From SAR116 cluster bacterium AG-313-A07 (GTDB lineage Bacteria; Pseudomonadota; Alphaproteobacteria; Thalassobaculales; Thalassobaculaceae): a DNA stretch of 35,814 nt. This document shows positions 8,466 to 18,052 of this stretch, piece after piece (positions within the stretch are counted from its first letter, which is position 1; every line of letters begins with the position of its first letter). Position numbers and translations under genes: made by a program. Location of the stretch: the NCBI GenBank assembly GCA_003284265.1, contig QBVV01000019.1:1-35814 (forward strand), written 5' to 3'. A model generated the notes under the pieces. It did not search any database, had not been told where the DNA came from, and saw only the letters and a program-made list of their open reading frames with translations.

Positions 8466-11258
8466 TTAATGCGCCTCTGCCCAATTCAAACCTGATCCGA
8501 CTTCGGCTACCAAAGGCACCGATATTTCTACCGCGGGAAGCGCGGCAGTTTCCATAGTCTTTTGAACGACTTGTTTCGTTTCACCTAATTGCCCGTTTGG
8601 CACCTCTAGTAATAATTCATCGTGAACCGTCAATAGCATTTTGGCATCTAAACTAGCTTCTTTTAATGCGGCGGGAACTTTTATCATCGCCCGTTTAATT
8701 ATATCCGCAGCGGTACCTTGTATAGGAGCGTTGATAGCGGCTCGCTCATAAAAGCCACGCCGAGCAGGATTGGCCTCTTTAATACCTGATAAATGTATCT
8801 TGCGACCAAACAAAGTTTCAACATAACCATTTTCACGGGCTGTGATTTTAGTGTCTTCCATATAAGTTTTTATCCCAGGATATTTATTAAAGTAGGAGTC
8901 TATAAAGTTTTTTGCTTCGCTTTGCGGGCAACGTAATTGTCGAGCTAACCCAAAACTCGAGATACCATAAATTATACCAAAATTGATTGCTTTGGCATTT
9001 CTTCGAACCATTGGGTCTATATTTTCAAGCGATACATCGAAAACCTCGGAAGCTGTTTGGGCATGGATATCTATGCCATCATGAAAAGCTTTTTTTAGAC
9101 TTTCAATATTTGCAATATCTGCAAGTAGACGAAGCTCTATCTGCGAGTAGTCAATCGAGATAAAAGTATTTCCGCTTTCAGCTGTAAAGGCAGTTCGAAT
9201 CCTTCGGCCTTCTTCAGTGCGGATAGGTATGTTTTGTAAATTTGGAGAATTTGAACTTAGACGGCCTGTATTGGCTCCTGTCATTGAATATGAAGTGTGT
9301 ATTCTGCCGGTTAATGGATTGATTTCTTGGATAAGAGCATCCGTGTAGGTAGATTTTAGTTTAGAAATTTGACGCCATTCAATTATCTTTTCTGCCAAAC
9401 TACTTCCATTGGCGGCTAATTCCTCGAGTACCTCGGCCCCCGTGCCATAAGCCCCGCTTTTATTTTTTTTCCCACCGGCTAGTCCTAGCTTATCGAAGAG
9501 TACTTCGCCTAATTGCTTAGGAGAGCCAATGTTGAACTGGGAACCTGACGCCGAATATATTTCCTCGGCTTGGTTTTCTAGTCTTTTACTAAAATCTTCT
9601 GACATTTTTTTGAGAATTAATGGATCGACTTTTATGCCATTATTTTCCATCTGGGTAAGTATTGGAATGAGCGGTCTTTCTAATGTTTCATAGACCGTTG
9701 TCATTTTATTTCTAGCCAGCATGCCTTTCAGTTTTTTATGAAGTCTAAACGTCATATCAGCATCTTCGGCAGCATAATCGAGTGCTTTTTCTACATCTAC
9801 TTCGGCAAAGCTGATTTGTGATTTTCCAGCGCCACAAACGTCCTTGTATTTTATATTTGTGTGATCAAAATGCAGCTCTGATAGTTCGTCTAATCCATGA
9901 CCATGAAGCCCTCCTTCTAATACATAGGATAGACACATGGTGTCATCTACTGACTTAAGTTCGATGCTCCCATTCTTTGCTTGTTGAACTACCAACGCAT
10001 CATATTTTATATTATGACCAATTTTGAGTATGCTTGGGTCCTCTAACATGGGTTTTAATAAAGCGATAGCTTCGTCAAATGGTATTTGCTTTATCGCACT
10101 AGTCCCATCAGCTAACAGACTGCTTTGATGCGAAGGGTTATGCCTTAATGGCACATAACCTGCTTTTCCATGTTTTGTTGCAAGAGATATCCCTATCAAC
10201 GTGGCTTGAGTGGCGTCCAGTGAATCAGTCTCTGTATCGAAAGCGACGATGCCTATTTTCGTAATTTCTTCCAACCACTTTTCCAATAGATCTCTCTCTT
10301 GGATTAATTCATAGCTTTTCTCAGTTTCGGACTGATCGGCATTTTGTAACTCTGCTGTACCGTCAAAGTTATTCTTTTGAACCTCGAATCGTGCCGTTAA
10401 CCTTTTAAAGCCTTGTGTTTTCAGAAATTTAAGCACTGTATGGGGGTCTGGAGCATTTATCTTCAATGATTGAAGTGATTGAGGAACTTCAATATCCGTC
10501 TTTAATGTAACTAAATCACGACTTATTAGAGCCATTTCTGAAAAATTTATTAGATTATCTCGTCTTTTGGGCTGTTTTATTTCATTAGCATTACTGAGCA
10601 ATGAGTTGAGGTCACCGTACTCCGTTATTAATTGGGCTGCTGTTTTTACACCTATGCCAGGAACTCCTGGAACATTATCTGCAGAATCGCCTGCCAAGCT
10701 CTGTACATCGATTACTTTTTGGGGCTCCACACCAAATTTTTCAATAACTTCAGCAACGCCAATATATTTATTTTTCATCGGGTCATGCATTACCACCTCA
10801 TCACTGACCAGTTGCATTAGGTCCTTATCGGAAGATACAATGGTGACCTTGGCACCCTCGCTAATAGCAAGTTTTGTATAAGAGGCTATTAAATCGTCGG
10901 CCTCAAAGCCATCCATTTCAATACAAGCTAGGTTAAAGGCTTTTACTGCCTCTCGAATGATAGAGAATTGTGGGATCAATTCCTCGGGCGCAGGGGGGCG
11001 GTTAGCCTTGTATTGATCATAAATGTCATTTCTAAAGGTTTTACGGGCCGTATCAAAGATGACTGCGCAATGATTTGCTTCTAGATCGTCAATCAATTTT
11101 ATCAGCATATTGGTAAAACCGAAAACAGCATTTGTTGGAGTTCCGTCTTCCCTACTCATCGGGGGCAGCGCATGGAAAGCACGAAAAATAAAGCCAGATC
11201 CGTCGACTAGACAAAAATGAGGTTTGGACACAACACTTTGAGTTGTTTTATCGGCCAT
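8466..11258 (-). CDS. polA: DNA polymerase I
   Basis: DNA polymerase I acts in Okazaki fragment maturation and repair synthesis. The 930 residues carry all three domains. The 5'-3' exonuclease (about 10-290) has GFEADDLIASY (117-127) and SLAGDSADNVPGVPGIG (187-203). The 3'-5' exonuclease is intact, with D341-T-E343, D420 in HNIKYD and the Y495-AAE-D499 motif, so proofreading is expected. Some lineages have lost it. In the polymerase domain, motif A contains D703 (SIDYSQIELR), motif B is RRNAKAINFGIIYG (752-765), and motif C is VHDE (878-881). It is divergent from the CmcJ-like gene. A VOC gene follows closely on the same strand. Confidence 0.98.
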   Translation of the reverse strand: MADKTTQSVVSKPHFCLVDGSGFIFRAFHALPPMSREDGTPTNAVFGFTNMLIKLIDDLEANHCAVIFDTARKTFRNDIYDQYKANRPPAPEELIPQFSIIREAVKAFNLACIEMDGFEADDLIASYTKLAISEGAKVTIVSSDKDLMQLVSDEVVMHDPMKNKYIGVAEVIEKFGVEPQKVIDVQSLAGDSADNVPGVPGIGVKTAAQLITEYGDLNSLLSNANEIKQPKRRDNLINFSEMALISRDLVTLKTDIEVPQSLQSLKINAPDPHTVLKFLKTQGFKRLTARFEVQKNNFDGTAELQNADQSETEKSYELIQERDLLEKWLEEITKIGIVAFDTETDSLDATQATLIGISLATKHGKAGYVPLRHNPSHQSSLLADGTSAIKQIPFDEAIALLKPMLEDPSILKIGHNIKYDALVVQQAKNGSIELKSVDDTMCLSYVLEGGLHGHGLDELSELHFDHTNIKYKDVCGAGKSQISFAEVDVEKALDYAAEDADMTFRLHKKLKGMLARNKMTTVYETLERPLIPILTQMENNGIKVDPLILKKMSEDFSKRLENQAEEIYSASGSQFNIGSPKQLGEVLFDKLGLAGGKKNKSGAYGTGAEVLEELAANGSSLAEKIIEWRQISKLKSTYTDALIQEINPLTGRIHTSYSMTGANTGRLSSNSPNLQNIPIRTEEGRRIRTAFTAESGNTFISIDYSQIELRLLADIANIESLKKAFHDGIDIHAQTASEVFDVSLENIDPMVRRNAKAINFGIIYGISSFGLARQLRCPQSEAKNFIDSYFNKYPGIKTYMEDTKITARENGYVETLFGRKIHLSGIKEANPARRGFYERAAINAPIQGTAADIIKRAMIKVPAALKEASLDAKMLLTVHDELLLEVPNGQLGETKQVVQKTMETAALPAVEISVPLVAEVGSGLNWAEAH

Positions 11259-11440
11259 ATTTATGAATCCATTGTTGTCATATATCCTGAGAAGTGTATC
11301 GCTTAAGTGACGGGATGCAAGTGCCCATTATATCTTGGGAGATCGCAATCATGGTAAAAAGTTTAGTGTCAACCTTGATAAAATTATGCATTTGACTGCA
11401 TACTGATTTCATTCGAAATAATAATTTGGCAGGTAGGCCT

Positions 11441-12244
11441 ATGTCTAATACTTCGCTCGTATCTACGAAAGTGCGTTATATAAATTCTGAATGGAAGGGG
11501 CGTGATGAGGCGCCTCGCATAGGCTCAAAAGAGTCGCGCAGGGAGAATACTGCTTACCAAGATATTAACGTGCACGACGCCCGCCCAAGAATTATTAAAG
11601 ATGAAATTGGCCTTGAAAAAACAGGGTTTACTCTGGTCGAGAACGTTTCTTCCTGTAGGAATTTCAGAGATGAAAAAGTTATCAAGGAGATATACCTTCC
11701 TGAAATGCAAAATTTAATTTGTCAGGTTACAGGTGCCTCCGCCGCTTATCATTATGGATTTTTGGTAAGGACAGAGAAGCCAGTTGATTTTAATGATGGG
11801 TACGCTCGGTTTGTGCATTGCGATTATAACGTAGAGCGTATTGAAAGTATGTCCCATGATGTTCTCCGTGATAATGGTGTAGAACCTAAAAAGGGGGAAT
11901 TGTACGCTTGGTTCAATACATGGCAACCATTCGATAATCCTGCTATAAATAATCCACTTGCATTTATTGATGCAGGTAGCCTCCCGCGGGAAGATGTAAT
12001 AGACTACTATTATACCGGTCGAAATAGAGATAGCTTGGTTGCTGCGCCAGTTTATAATCCTAACCATCGATGGTGTTACTTTCCCGAAATGACTATCGAC
12101 GAAGTCATCATTTTAAAACAAATGGACCAGCGTCCGGATAGGGTGGTTTATTGTCCGCACACGTCATTCGATAATCCTACTGCAGAAGCAGAGGCGCCAC
12201 CCCGGAGAAGCATAGAAACGCGTGTGTTGGCAGTATTTAAATAA
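11441..12244 (+). CDS. CmcJ/NvfI-family putative oxygenase
   Basis: This 267-residue protein resembles the CmcJ/NvfI family, named after the cephamycin C CmcJ protein. The family also includes fungal secondary-metabolism enzymes with a 2-oxoglutarate/Fe(II)-like fold. A possible iron site is H126-x-D128 in RFVHCDYNV, with a distal H240 in VVYCPHTSFDNP and arginines at 255-256 (PPRRSIETR). The WFNTWQPFDNP segment (157-166) is characteristic of the family. The substrate is unknown. An upstream in-frame TTG at 11426 exists, but the ATG at 11441 follows an AGGTAGG purine stretch and is preferred. It heads a run of plus-strand genes. The adjacent SDR, 116 bp on, could act in the same pathway, which is inference. 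Confidence 0.8.
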   Translation: MSNTSLVSTKVRYINSEWKGRDEAPRIGSKESRRENTAYQDINVHDARPRIIKDEIGLEKTGFTLVENVSSCRNFRDEKVIKEIYLPEMQNLICQVTGASAAYHYGFLVRTEKPVDFNDGYARFVHCDYNVERIESMSHDVLRDNGVEPKKGELYAWFNTWQPFDNPAINNPLAFIDAGSLPREDVIDYYYTGRNRDSLVAAPVYNPNHRWCYFPEMTIDEVIILKQMDQRPDRVVYCPHTSFDNPTAEAEAPPRRSIETRVLAVFK

Positions 12245-12360
12245 CCGTTAAGCACAATTTTGATGCAACATTAAAATGGTCTCAGTCTATTAATATAGAT
12301 GAAAAACGGAGAGTTTCTTTGAAAGTATATATTTAATTATAAATTGGAGTGAACAAATTT

Positions 12361-13098
12361 ATGCCGAAAGATGGTGGTAAAGGTGTAGCCTTAATTATAG
12401 GGGCCGGTGATGCTACTGGCGGGGCAATAGCAAAGAAGTTCGCTATGCAAGGCTACGAAGCCGTCATAACCCGTCGAAAGGTTGAAAGGCTTAACCGGAT
12501 TACGGAGGATATCAGGTCTGCCGGAGGAATTGTTCATCCATTTGGAGTTGATGCTCGCCGCGAAGCAGAAATGGTATCTTTCGTTAAAAAGGTAGAAGAT
12601 GAAATAGGTGTAATCGAAGTGGCGGTTTATAATGTTGGCGGGAACGTTCGCTTTGGTATTTCAGAAACTACGTCGCGCGTGTTTTTTAAAGTTTGGGAAA
12701 TGTGCTGTTTTGGTGGTTTTTTAATGGGTAGGGAAGTCTCTAATTATATGAGAACCCGTGAACGCGGGACTATTATATTTACTGGTGCTACGGCAAGTGT
12801 TCGAGGTGGAAATGGGTATTCGGCATTTGCAGCTGGAAAGCATGGGTTGCGGGCGCTTGCTCAATCCATGGCGCGGGAACTATCTCCTAAAGGTATCCAT
12901 GTTGGGCATGTGGTTATAGACGGTGCTATTGACACGGAATGGATAAAAGAAATGTTCCCCGATCGTTATTCAAAGAAGGATCACGACGGTATATTAAATC
13001 CGGACTCTATCGCTGATTCCTATTGGGCATTACACCAGCAACCTAGGAATGCGTGGACTTTTGAGATGGATTTAAGGCCTTGGATAGAGACATGGTGA
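12361..13098 (+). CDS. SDR-family protein with the catalytic Tyr replaced by Phe
   Basis: A Rossmann-fold short-chain dehydrogenase/reductase of 245 residues. The start is taken at the ATG at 12361, with GGAG upstream, rather than the GTG at 12349. The nucleotide-binding loop is atypical (IGAGDATGGAIA, 13-24). The usual NNAG strand is YNVGGN (90-95). In the catalytic segment the YxxxK motif reads F156-AAG-K160, so the active-site tyrosine is Phe while Lys is kept. Together with HVVIDGAIDT (183-192), this matches the SDR_c10 subgroup, known for this substitution and an imperfect glycine motif. It may be a dehydrogenase with altered chemistry or a non-catalytic nucleotide binder. It lies 30 bp before cobQ. 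Confidence 0.88.
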   Translation: MPKDGGKGVALIIGAGDATGGAIAKKFAMQGYEAVITRRKVERLNRITEDIRSAGGIVHPFGVDARREAEMVSFVKKVEDEIGVIEVAVYNVGGNVRFGISETTSRVFFKVWEMCCFGGFLMGREVSNYMRTRERGTIIFTGATASVRGGNGYSAFAAGKHGLRALAQSMARELSPKGIHVGHVVIDGAIDTEWIKEMFPDRYSKKDHDGILNPDSIADSYWALHQQPRNAWTFEMDLRPWIETW

Positions 13099-13128
13099 TA
13101 TTGAAACGTTTAATGGTAAAGGTAAGTT

Positions 13129-14601
13129 ATGGCCGCTAAGGCTTTAATGTTTCAAGGTACAGGATCGGATGTTGGGAAGTCATTATTTGTGGCTGGTTTA
13201 TGCCGATTAGCTTCAAAAAAAGGTATATGTGTTCGACCGTTTAAACCCCAGAACATGTCAAATAATGCAGCAGTAACTGCCGATAATGGGGAAATTGGTC
13301 GAGCACAAGCATTACAAGCATTGGCGGCCGGAATCCAACCAAGTATACACATGAATCCAATTTTACTTAAGCCAGAGACTGAAAATGGTTCTCAGATTGT
13401 AGTCCAGGGTCGTCTTTATGGACATGCAACGGCAAAGCAATATCAAAAGATGAAGGCAGACTTATTTCCGTTTGTTATGGATAGCTTTGAGAAAATTAGA
13501 GAAGAGGCGGATTTAGTATTAATAGAAGGAGCTGGCAGCCCTGCTGAAATTAATCTTCGGGAAAATGATATAGCTAATATGGGATTTGCAACAGTGGCTA
13601 ATATTCCCGTTGTCTTGATTGGTGATATTGATAGAGGTGGCATAATAGCAAGTCTAGTAGGAACTAAAGCAGTCCTTTCGGATATCGATAAAGCACAAAT
13701 TAAAGCTTTTGTTATTAATAAGTTTCGAGGAGATGTATCGCTATTTTCGGATGGGATGGCACAAATTGAAAAATTTACAAGTTGGAAGGGACTTGGAGTG
13801 ATCCCATGGTTTGAAGAAGCCCCAAAACTTCCTGCAGAAGATGCAATGGGCCTGAAAGCTATAGTGAACTCAGAAAGAAATGAGTTTATAGTGGCAGTCC
13901 CCCAACTTTCGAGAATTGCCAACTTTGATGACCTTGATCCTCTAAGAATGGAACCAGGTGTGGATTTGATTTTGGTTCGGCCAGGTGAGGTGATTCCCGT
14001 AGATGCAGATATGATTTTATTACCTGGTACTAAATCTACCATAGGTGATCTAATGTTTTTACGGGAGCAAGGTTGGCATATAGATATAGCCTCCCATGTG
14101 CGACGAGGCGGAAGTATTCTAGGACTATGTGGCGGATATCAGATGTTAGGAAAAAAAATTAGCGATCCTATGGGTATCGAAAGCTCCGAAAAAGAGATTG
14201 ATGGTTTAGGTTTTCTAGATGTTGAAACGATTCTAAGTTCCAAAAAAACGCTAACGAGCGTCAGAGGTAAAGATACTATGTTCGATACTGATATATCGGG
14301 TTACGAAATTCATATTGGTAAAACTAGCGGCTTTGACTGCAATCGACCAATAACACGACTTGAAGATGATGGGAAAGTCAAATTTGACGGTGCATCATCA
14401 CACGATGGACGCATAATGGGTTCTTATATTCATGGTATCTTTGCATCGAATAGTTTTAGACGCGCATTCCTAAACAACCTTGGACTAAAAAACGAAAAAT
14501 CTATTGATTTCAATTGGGAAATTGAGAGCACCTTGGACAAATTAGCAGACCATCTCGAAAAATATATAAACGTAAAATCGCTCTTCGAGCTTGCACGTTG
14601 A
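13129..14601 (+). CDS. cobQ: Cobyric acid synthase
   Basis: CobQ amidates four side chains of adenosylcobyrinic a,c-diamide, using glutamine and ATP, in cobalamin synthesis. The 490 residues are standard. The N-terminal DTB-synthetase-like ATPase begins with FQGTGSDVGKS (8-18), a P-loop variant, followed by PFKPQNMSNN (37-46). The class I glutamine amidotransferase domain is C-terminal, with C334 in LGLCGGYQML and H435 in SYIHGIFAS as expected catalytic residues. The start ATG has an AGGT purine run upstream. No other cobalamin gene is in the window, so it is detached from a cob cluster here. It sits between the SDR and a secreted cyclophilin, which are functionally unrelated. Confidence 0.96.
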   Translation: MAAKALMFQGTGSDVGKSLFVAGLCRLASKKGICVRPFKPQNMSNNAAVTADNGEIGRAQALQALAAGIQPSIHMNPILLKPETENGSQIVVQGRLYGHATAKQYQKMKADLFPFVMDSFEKIREEADLVLIEGAGSPAEINLRENDIANMGFATVANIPVVLIGDIDRGGIIASLVGTKAVLSDIDKAQIKAFVINKFRGDVSLFSDGMAQIEKFTSWKGLGVIPWFEEAPKLPAEDAMGLKAIVNSERNEFIVAVPQLSRIANFDDLDPLRMEPGVDLILVRPGEVIPVDADMILLPGTKSTIGDLMFLREQGWHIDIASHVRRGGSILGLCGGYQMLGKKISDPMGIESSEKEIDGLGFLDVETILSSKKTLTSVRGKDTMFDTDISGYEIHIGKTSGFDCNRPITRLEDDGKVKFDGASSHDGRIMGSYIHGIFASNSFRRAFLNNLGLKNEKSIDFNWEIESTLDKLADHLEKYINVKSLFELAR

Positions 14602-14656
14602 TTGCACGTGAGTATTGTATAAATTTCATTATTAACCTTGATCCCTGGAGTGTGGC

Positions 14657-15184
14657 ATGGGTCGTTTACTTTCATTAATTGGAGCATTGTTTTTTATTAT
14701 GACTGCGAGTAGTACAGAGGCAAAAGACCTCGAAAATCAATTATATATAGACCTCAAAGATGGCCGTGTTGTTATCGATCTGCGACCGGATCTTGCGCCG
14801 CAGCACGTTGATAGGATTAAAGAACTTGCAAGAGAAGGTTTTTATGATGGCATCGTGTTTCACCGTGTTATAGAGGGTTTTATGGCTCAAACAGGTGATC
14901 CAACAGGAACGGGTACTGGAGGCTCTGGTGAGAAACTTCGATCCGAATTTTCAGACGAACCATTTGTTCGGGGAACAGTTGGGATGGCTAGATCTCAAAA
15001 TCCCCATAGTGGTGACAGTCAGTTTTTTATATGCTTCGACGACGCCCAATTTTTAAATAATCAATACACAGTTTGGGGGAAGGTGAGCTCTGGAATGGAA
15101 TTTGTTGATAACATCGAACGAGGTGAACCACCAGCAAATCCGGATAAGATGATCAAAGTTCAAGTAGCTGCCGACGTCAAATAA
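14657..15184 (+). CDS. Periplasmic cyclophilin-type peptidyl-prolyl isomerase
   Basis: A cyclophilin-type cis-trans prolyl isomerase of 175 residues. An N-terminal hydrophobic segment (about 3-18) ends in SSTEA followed by KD, a likely signal peptidase I site after residue 22, so the mature enzyme is probably periplasmic. The catalytic core includes FHRVIEGFMAQTGDPTG (68-84), whose Arg is the conserved active-site residue. GTVGMARSQNPHSGDSQFFI and FLNNQYTVWGKV follow, both typical of bacterial PpiA/PpiB proteins. The ATG has GGAG upstream. It is 55 bp after cobQ and 16 bp before the epimerase, so co-transcription is likely without implying a shared pathway. Confidence 0.94.
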   Translation: MGRLLSLIGALFFIMTASSTEAKDLENQLYIDLKDGRVVIDLRPDLAPQHVDRIKELAREGFYDGIVFHRVIEGFMAQTGDPTGTGTGGSGEKLRSEFSDEPFVRGTVGMARSQNPHSGDSQFFICFDDAQFLNNQYTVWGKVSSGMEFVDNIERGEPPANPDKMIKVQVAADVK

Positions 15185-15200
15185 ATTTGGCACTGATCAG

Positions 15201-16202
15201 ATGACAACTCTTGTTATTGGTGGTTCCGGTTTTGTTGGTTTAAATCTCGTGGAGGCCGGTTTACGTCGGTCTGATCGAATAATCGCCTTTGATAAAATAC
15301 CATTGCCGAATGAGGCTGAACGGGCGTTTTCAAGTTTACCTGGAGAACTCACCTCGGTTCAAGGTGATATAACCAACCTGGATGATGTACTTCGCATCAT
15401 AAGAGACAACAAAATAGCACGGATCTTCCACGGTGCAGCTGTCACAGCGGGACAAAAGAGGGAACTGGAGGAACCTGAGATTGTTTTATCCGTAAATGTA
15501 ATGGGATTGATTAATTCTTTAAAGGCTTCAAAAGTTGCTGGAACTGTTAAGCGCATTATAAATATTAGTTCGGGATCTGCTTATGGAGACGGTGGTTTTG
15601 GTGATACTGGATGGGATGGTGTTTTAGACGAATATGGAACGAGAGAGGACCCCGTCACTCTCTATGCCATATCAAAATTTGCTAGTGAACGAATAACTCG
15701 GCGATTAGGGAACCTTATGAACCTGAATGTTTGTAATGTTCGACTGAGTGCCATTTTTGGGCCCTGGGAATACGATACAGGGTTACGAGATACTCTTAGC
15801 GCTCCAATGCAAGCCAGTTTATTGGCAATTTCTGGTTCCACTGCAATCTTATCCCGAAAGGAAAGCCGGGATTGGACTTACAGCCGCAATGTCGCTGAGG
15901 CATTATACGCTATTATGGATCGAGAAAATTTAACACATGATTTATATAATATAACCTCAGGTATGCCTTGGAGTGTAGAGGAATGGTGTAAGTGTTTAGC
16001 TAAAACCTTTCCTGAATTTACATATAGGTTCGCGTATGCCGATGAACAGGCGAATGTAGACTTATTTGGAGAACGAGATAGGGTAACAATGTCTTCTGAA
16101 AAGCTCACAATAGATACAGGATACGAATTATCGAAGAATATTCCAGAGATCTATAAAGATTTTGAAGATTGGATTTTGAGTTCGCGAGGGTTTTGGAAAT
16201 AG
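15201..16202 (+). CDS. NAD-dependent epimerase/dehydratase family protein
   Basis: An extended short-chain dehydrogenase of 333 residues with the N-terminal nucleotide-binding motif GGSGFVG (7-13). The catalytic region is NISSGSAYGDG and then LYAISKFASERI, where Tyr and Lys form the YxxxK pair. Relatives include nucleotide-sugar epimerases and sugar-acid dehydrogenases of the DenD/uronate dehydrogenase type. The lack of glycan-biosynthesis genes nearby and the following FAH-family gene make a catabolic dehydrogenase plausible, but the substrate cannot be assigned. It follows the cyclophilin by 16 bp. The ribosome binding site is weak. Confidence 0.9.
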   Translation: MTTLVIGGSGFVGLNLVEAGLRRSDRIIAFDKIPLPNEAERAFSSLPGELTSVQGDITNLDDVLRIIRDNKIARIFHGAAVTAGQKRELEEPEIVLSVNVMGLINSLKASKVAGTVKRIINISSGSAYGDGGFGDTGWDGVLDEYGTREDPVTLYAISKFASERITRRLGNLMNLNVCNVRLSAIFGPWEYDTGLRDTLSAPMQASLLAISGSTAILSRKESRDWTYSRNVAEALYAIMDRENLTHDLYNITSGMPWSVEEWCKCLAKTFPEFTYRFAYADEQANVDLFGERDRVTMSSEKLTIDTGYELSKNIPEIYKDFEDWILSSRGFWK

Positions 16203-16271
16203 TTTTAATTTCTACTTAGGCTTCATTTATCGAAAAACGGTTCTTGATACCTTTTATTGGAGAAAATAAAT

Positions 16272-17120
16272 ATGCGTTTTGGTAGCTTTATTGCCCAAGG
16301 AAAAGAGACGTGGGGGTTGATGAAAGATGAAGGAGCTGTATTGGTCGATGCCGACACAGCATCAAGCTTTCCAAATTTAAAATCGGCGATAGCCAATGAT
16401 TGCCTCGAGGAAATTGGTGCTGAATTAAGAGTAAAATCAATAGATATCCCTGTAGAAGACATCAGTTATCTTCCTGTCATAGGTAATCCAGATAAAATCT
16501 TGTGTGTTGGTTTAAATTATCATGACCATAGATTAGAGGGTGGGCATGGAGAAGTGGGCGAGCCCACTATATTTGTCAGGTTTGCAAATGCACAGATAGG
16601 TCATGGGAAAGCCATTATTGCACCAATGGAATCAGACACTTTGGACTTTGAGGCGGAACTGGCAATTATTATTGGTAAACCTGGACGCCGGATCCCTGAG
16701 GAGGAAGCATTTAATTATATAGCGGGTTACTCTTGTTACAATGATGGGAGTGTCCGCGAATACCAGCGACATACCACACAATTTACGGCAGGCAAGAACT
16801 TTATGGCTACCGGTGGCTTTGGACCCTGGATGGTGACACCCGAAGAGCTGGTGGATCTGGATAGCGTTACTGTAGAATCACGTTTAAATGGTGAAGTAAT
16901 GCAGCATGCTAAAGTTGCTGACATGATTTTTCCTATTCCAAAGTTGATCAATTATATCTCCACATTTACGGAGCTTTCCCCGGGTGATGTGATTGCAACA
17001 GGAACCCCGGGTGGTGTTGGATCCAGAAGGAATCCACAAGTGTGGATGCGGCCAGGGGATGTCTGTGAGATTGAAATATCTGGAATAGGGGTTCTAACGA
17101 ACCCAGTTGTTGGTGAGTGA
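16272..17120 (+). CDS. Fumarylacetoacetate hydrolase (FAH) family protein
   Basis: An FAH-fold enzyme of 282 residues. This family includes fumarylpyruvate hydrolases, 2-keto-4-pentenoate hydratases and related C-C bond hydrolases. The divalent metal site is visible as E127-A-E129 in DFEAELAIIIG and D158 in CYNDGSVREYQ. KILCVGLNYHDH (75-86) and PGDVIATGTPGGVG are family hallmarks. A TTG at 16257 would extend it by five codons, but the ATG at 16272 has GGAG nine bases upstream and is preferred. The MBL-fold gene follows with almost no gap. With the upstream epimerase it may form part of a sugar-acid or aromatic catabolic route, which is inference. Confidence 0.92.
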   Translation: MRFGSFIAQGKETWGLMKDEGAVLVDADTASSFPNLKSAIANDCLEEIGAELRVKSIDIPVEDISYLPVIGNPDKILCVGLNYHDHRLEGGHGEVGEPTIFVRFANAQIGHGKAIIAPMESDTLDFEAELAIIIGKPGRRIPEEEAFNYIAGYSCYNDGSVREYQRHTTQFTAGKNFMATGGFGPWMVTPEELVDLDSVTVESRLNGEVMQHAKVADMIFPIPKLINYISTFTELSPGDVIATGTPGGVGSRRNPQVWMRPGDVCEIEISGIGVLTNPVVGE

Positions 17121-17128
17121 GAGAGATT

Positions 17129-18034
17129 ATGGGTATTAAAATTCCATTTAATCGAAACTTTGATGTGCCTTATGGAGTTATAGAGACTATAGAGCCTGGC
17201 ATCAGAAGAATTACAGCAAATAACCCCGGGCCATTTACTTTTCGGGGAACAGGGACTTATATTCTCGGCTACGGTCGCGTCGCTGTCATAGACCCTGGAC
17301 CAGATCTTTCTGAACATGTGGATGCTTTGATAAGAGGTCTTGGTTCGGAACGCATATCACATATTCTAGTAACTCACACCCATAATGATCATTCCCCCGC
17401 AGCAAAAGAACTCAAGGCGAGGGTTTCTGCTCCCACTTATGGATTTGGTCCGCATGGTAGCGGAAAAATAAAAAAGGAAGCACAGGTGGAAGCTGGAGGG
17501 GATATGGATTTCATTCCAGACGAAGTTGTTAAAGATGGTTCTATTATCGAGGGAGATGATTGGGCTGTATCATGTCTGCATACCCCCGGGCATACATCGA
17601 ACCATATATGTTTTTCTTGGGATTCACGGAAAATACTTTTTCCTGGTGATCAGGTTATGGGATGGTCCACAAGCATCGTATCTCCACCCGATGGAGATAT
17701 GGGGGATTATATGCGGAGCTTAGAAAAATTGCTGTTAAGGAATGATGATGTTTATTACCCTGCGCATGGACCTGAAATAAGGGACCCGAAACAAATGGTG
17801 CGGGATTTTATAACACATAGGAGAGAGCGAGAAGATAAAATCTTAGCTTGTTTGCAATCTGGCGGGAAGACTGTGGAAGAGATGGTACCTGAAGTGTATT
17901 CGGATATTTCTCAAGAACTATATGCTGCTGCCTCTAGGTCTCTATTTGCAACTATAATATATTTAGTCGAGCAGGAAAAGATTATCCCCTCAGATAGTAT
18001 GACTATAGAAAGTCACTATCAAATGCGGGCTTAG
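17129..18034 (+). CDS. MBL-fold metallo-hydrolase (LACTB2-like)
   Basis: A metallo-beta-lactamase-fold hydrolase of 301 residues. The metal-binding HxHxDH motif is HTHNDH at 83-88. Further ligands are H155 in HTPGHTSNH, D174 in FPGDQV and H213 in YPAHGPE. The SPA after the motif, the PPDGDMGDYMRSL segment (187-199) and the C-terminal winged-helix-like tail match the LACTB2-like group, some of which are single-strand-specific ribonucleases. A GTG at 17117 overlaps the FAH stop by four bases and would give a four-residue longer form. The ATG is preferred but the evidence is slim. It is the last gene of the plus-strand run and converges on the Nudix gene. Confidence 0.9.
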   Translation: MGIKIPFNRNFDVPYGVIETIEPGIRRITANNPGPFTFRGTGTYILGYGRVAVIDPGPDLSEHVDALIRGLGSERISHILVTHTHNDHSPAAKELKARVSAPTYGFGPHGSGKIKKEAQVEAGGDMDFIPDEVVKDGSIIEGDDWAVSCLHTPGHTSNHICFSWDSRKILFPGDQVMGWSTSIVSPPDGDMGDYMRSLEKLLLRNDDVYYPAHGPEIRDPKQMVRDFITHRREREDKILACLQSGGKTVEEMVPEVYSDISQELYAAASRSLFATIIYLVEQEKIIPSDSMTIESHYQMRA

Positions 18035-18052
18035 ATATTTTTATTTGGCTAA

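Noticed and set aside
13443..14042. A 199-codon minus-strand frame inside cobQ
   Set aside because: cobQ is intact with all motifs on the opposite strand; this frame is Ser/Ile-rich shadow sequence.
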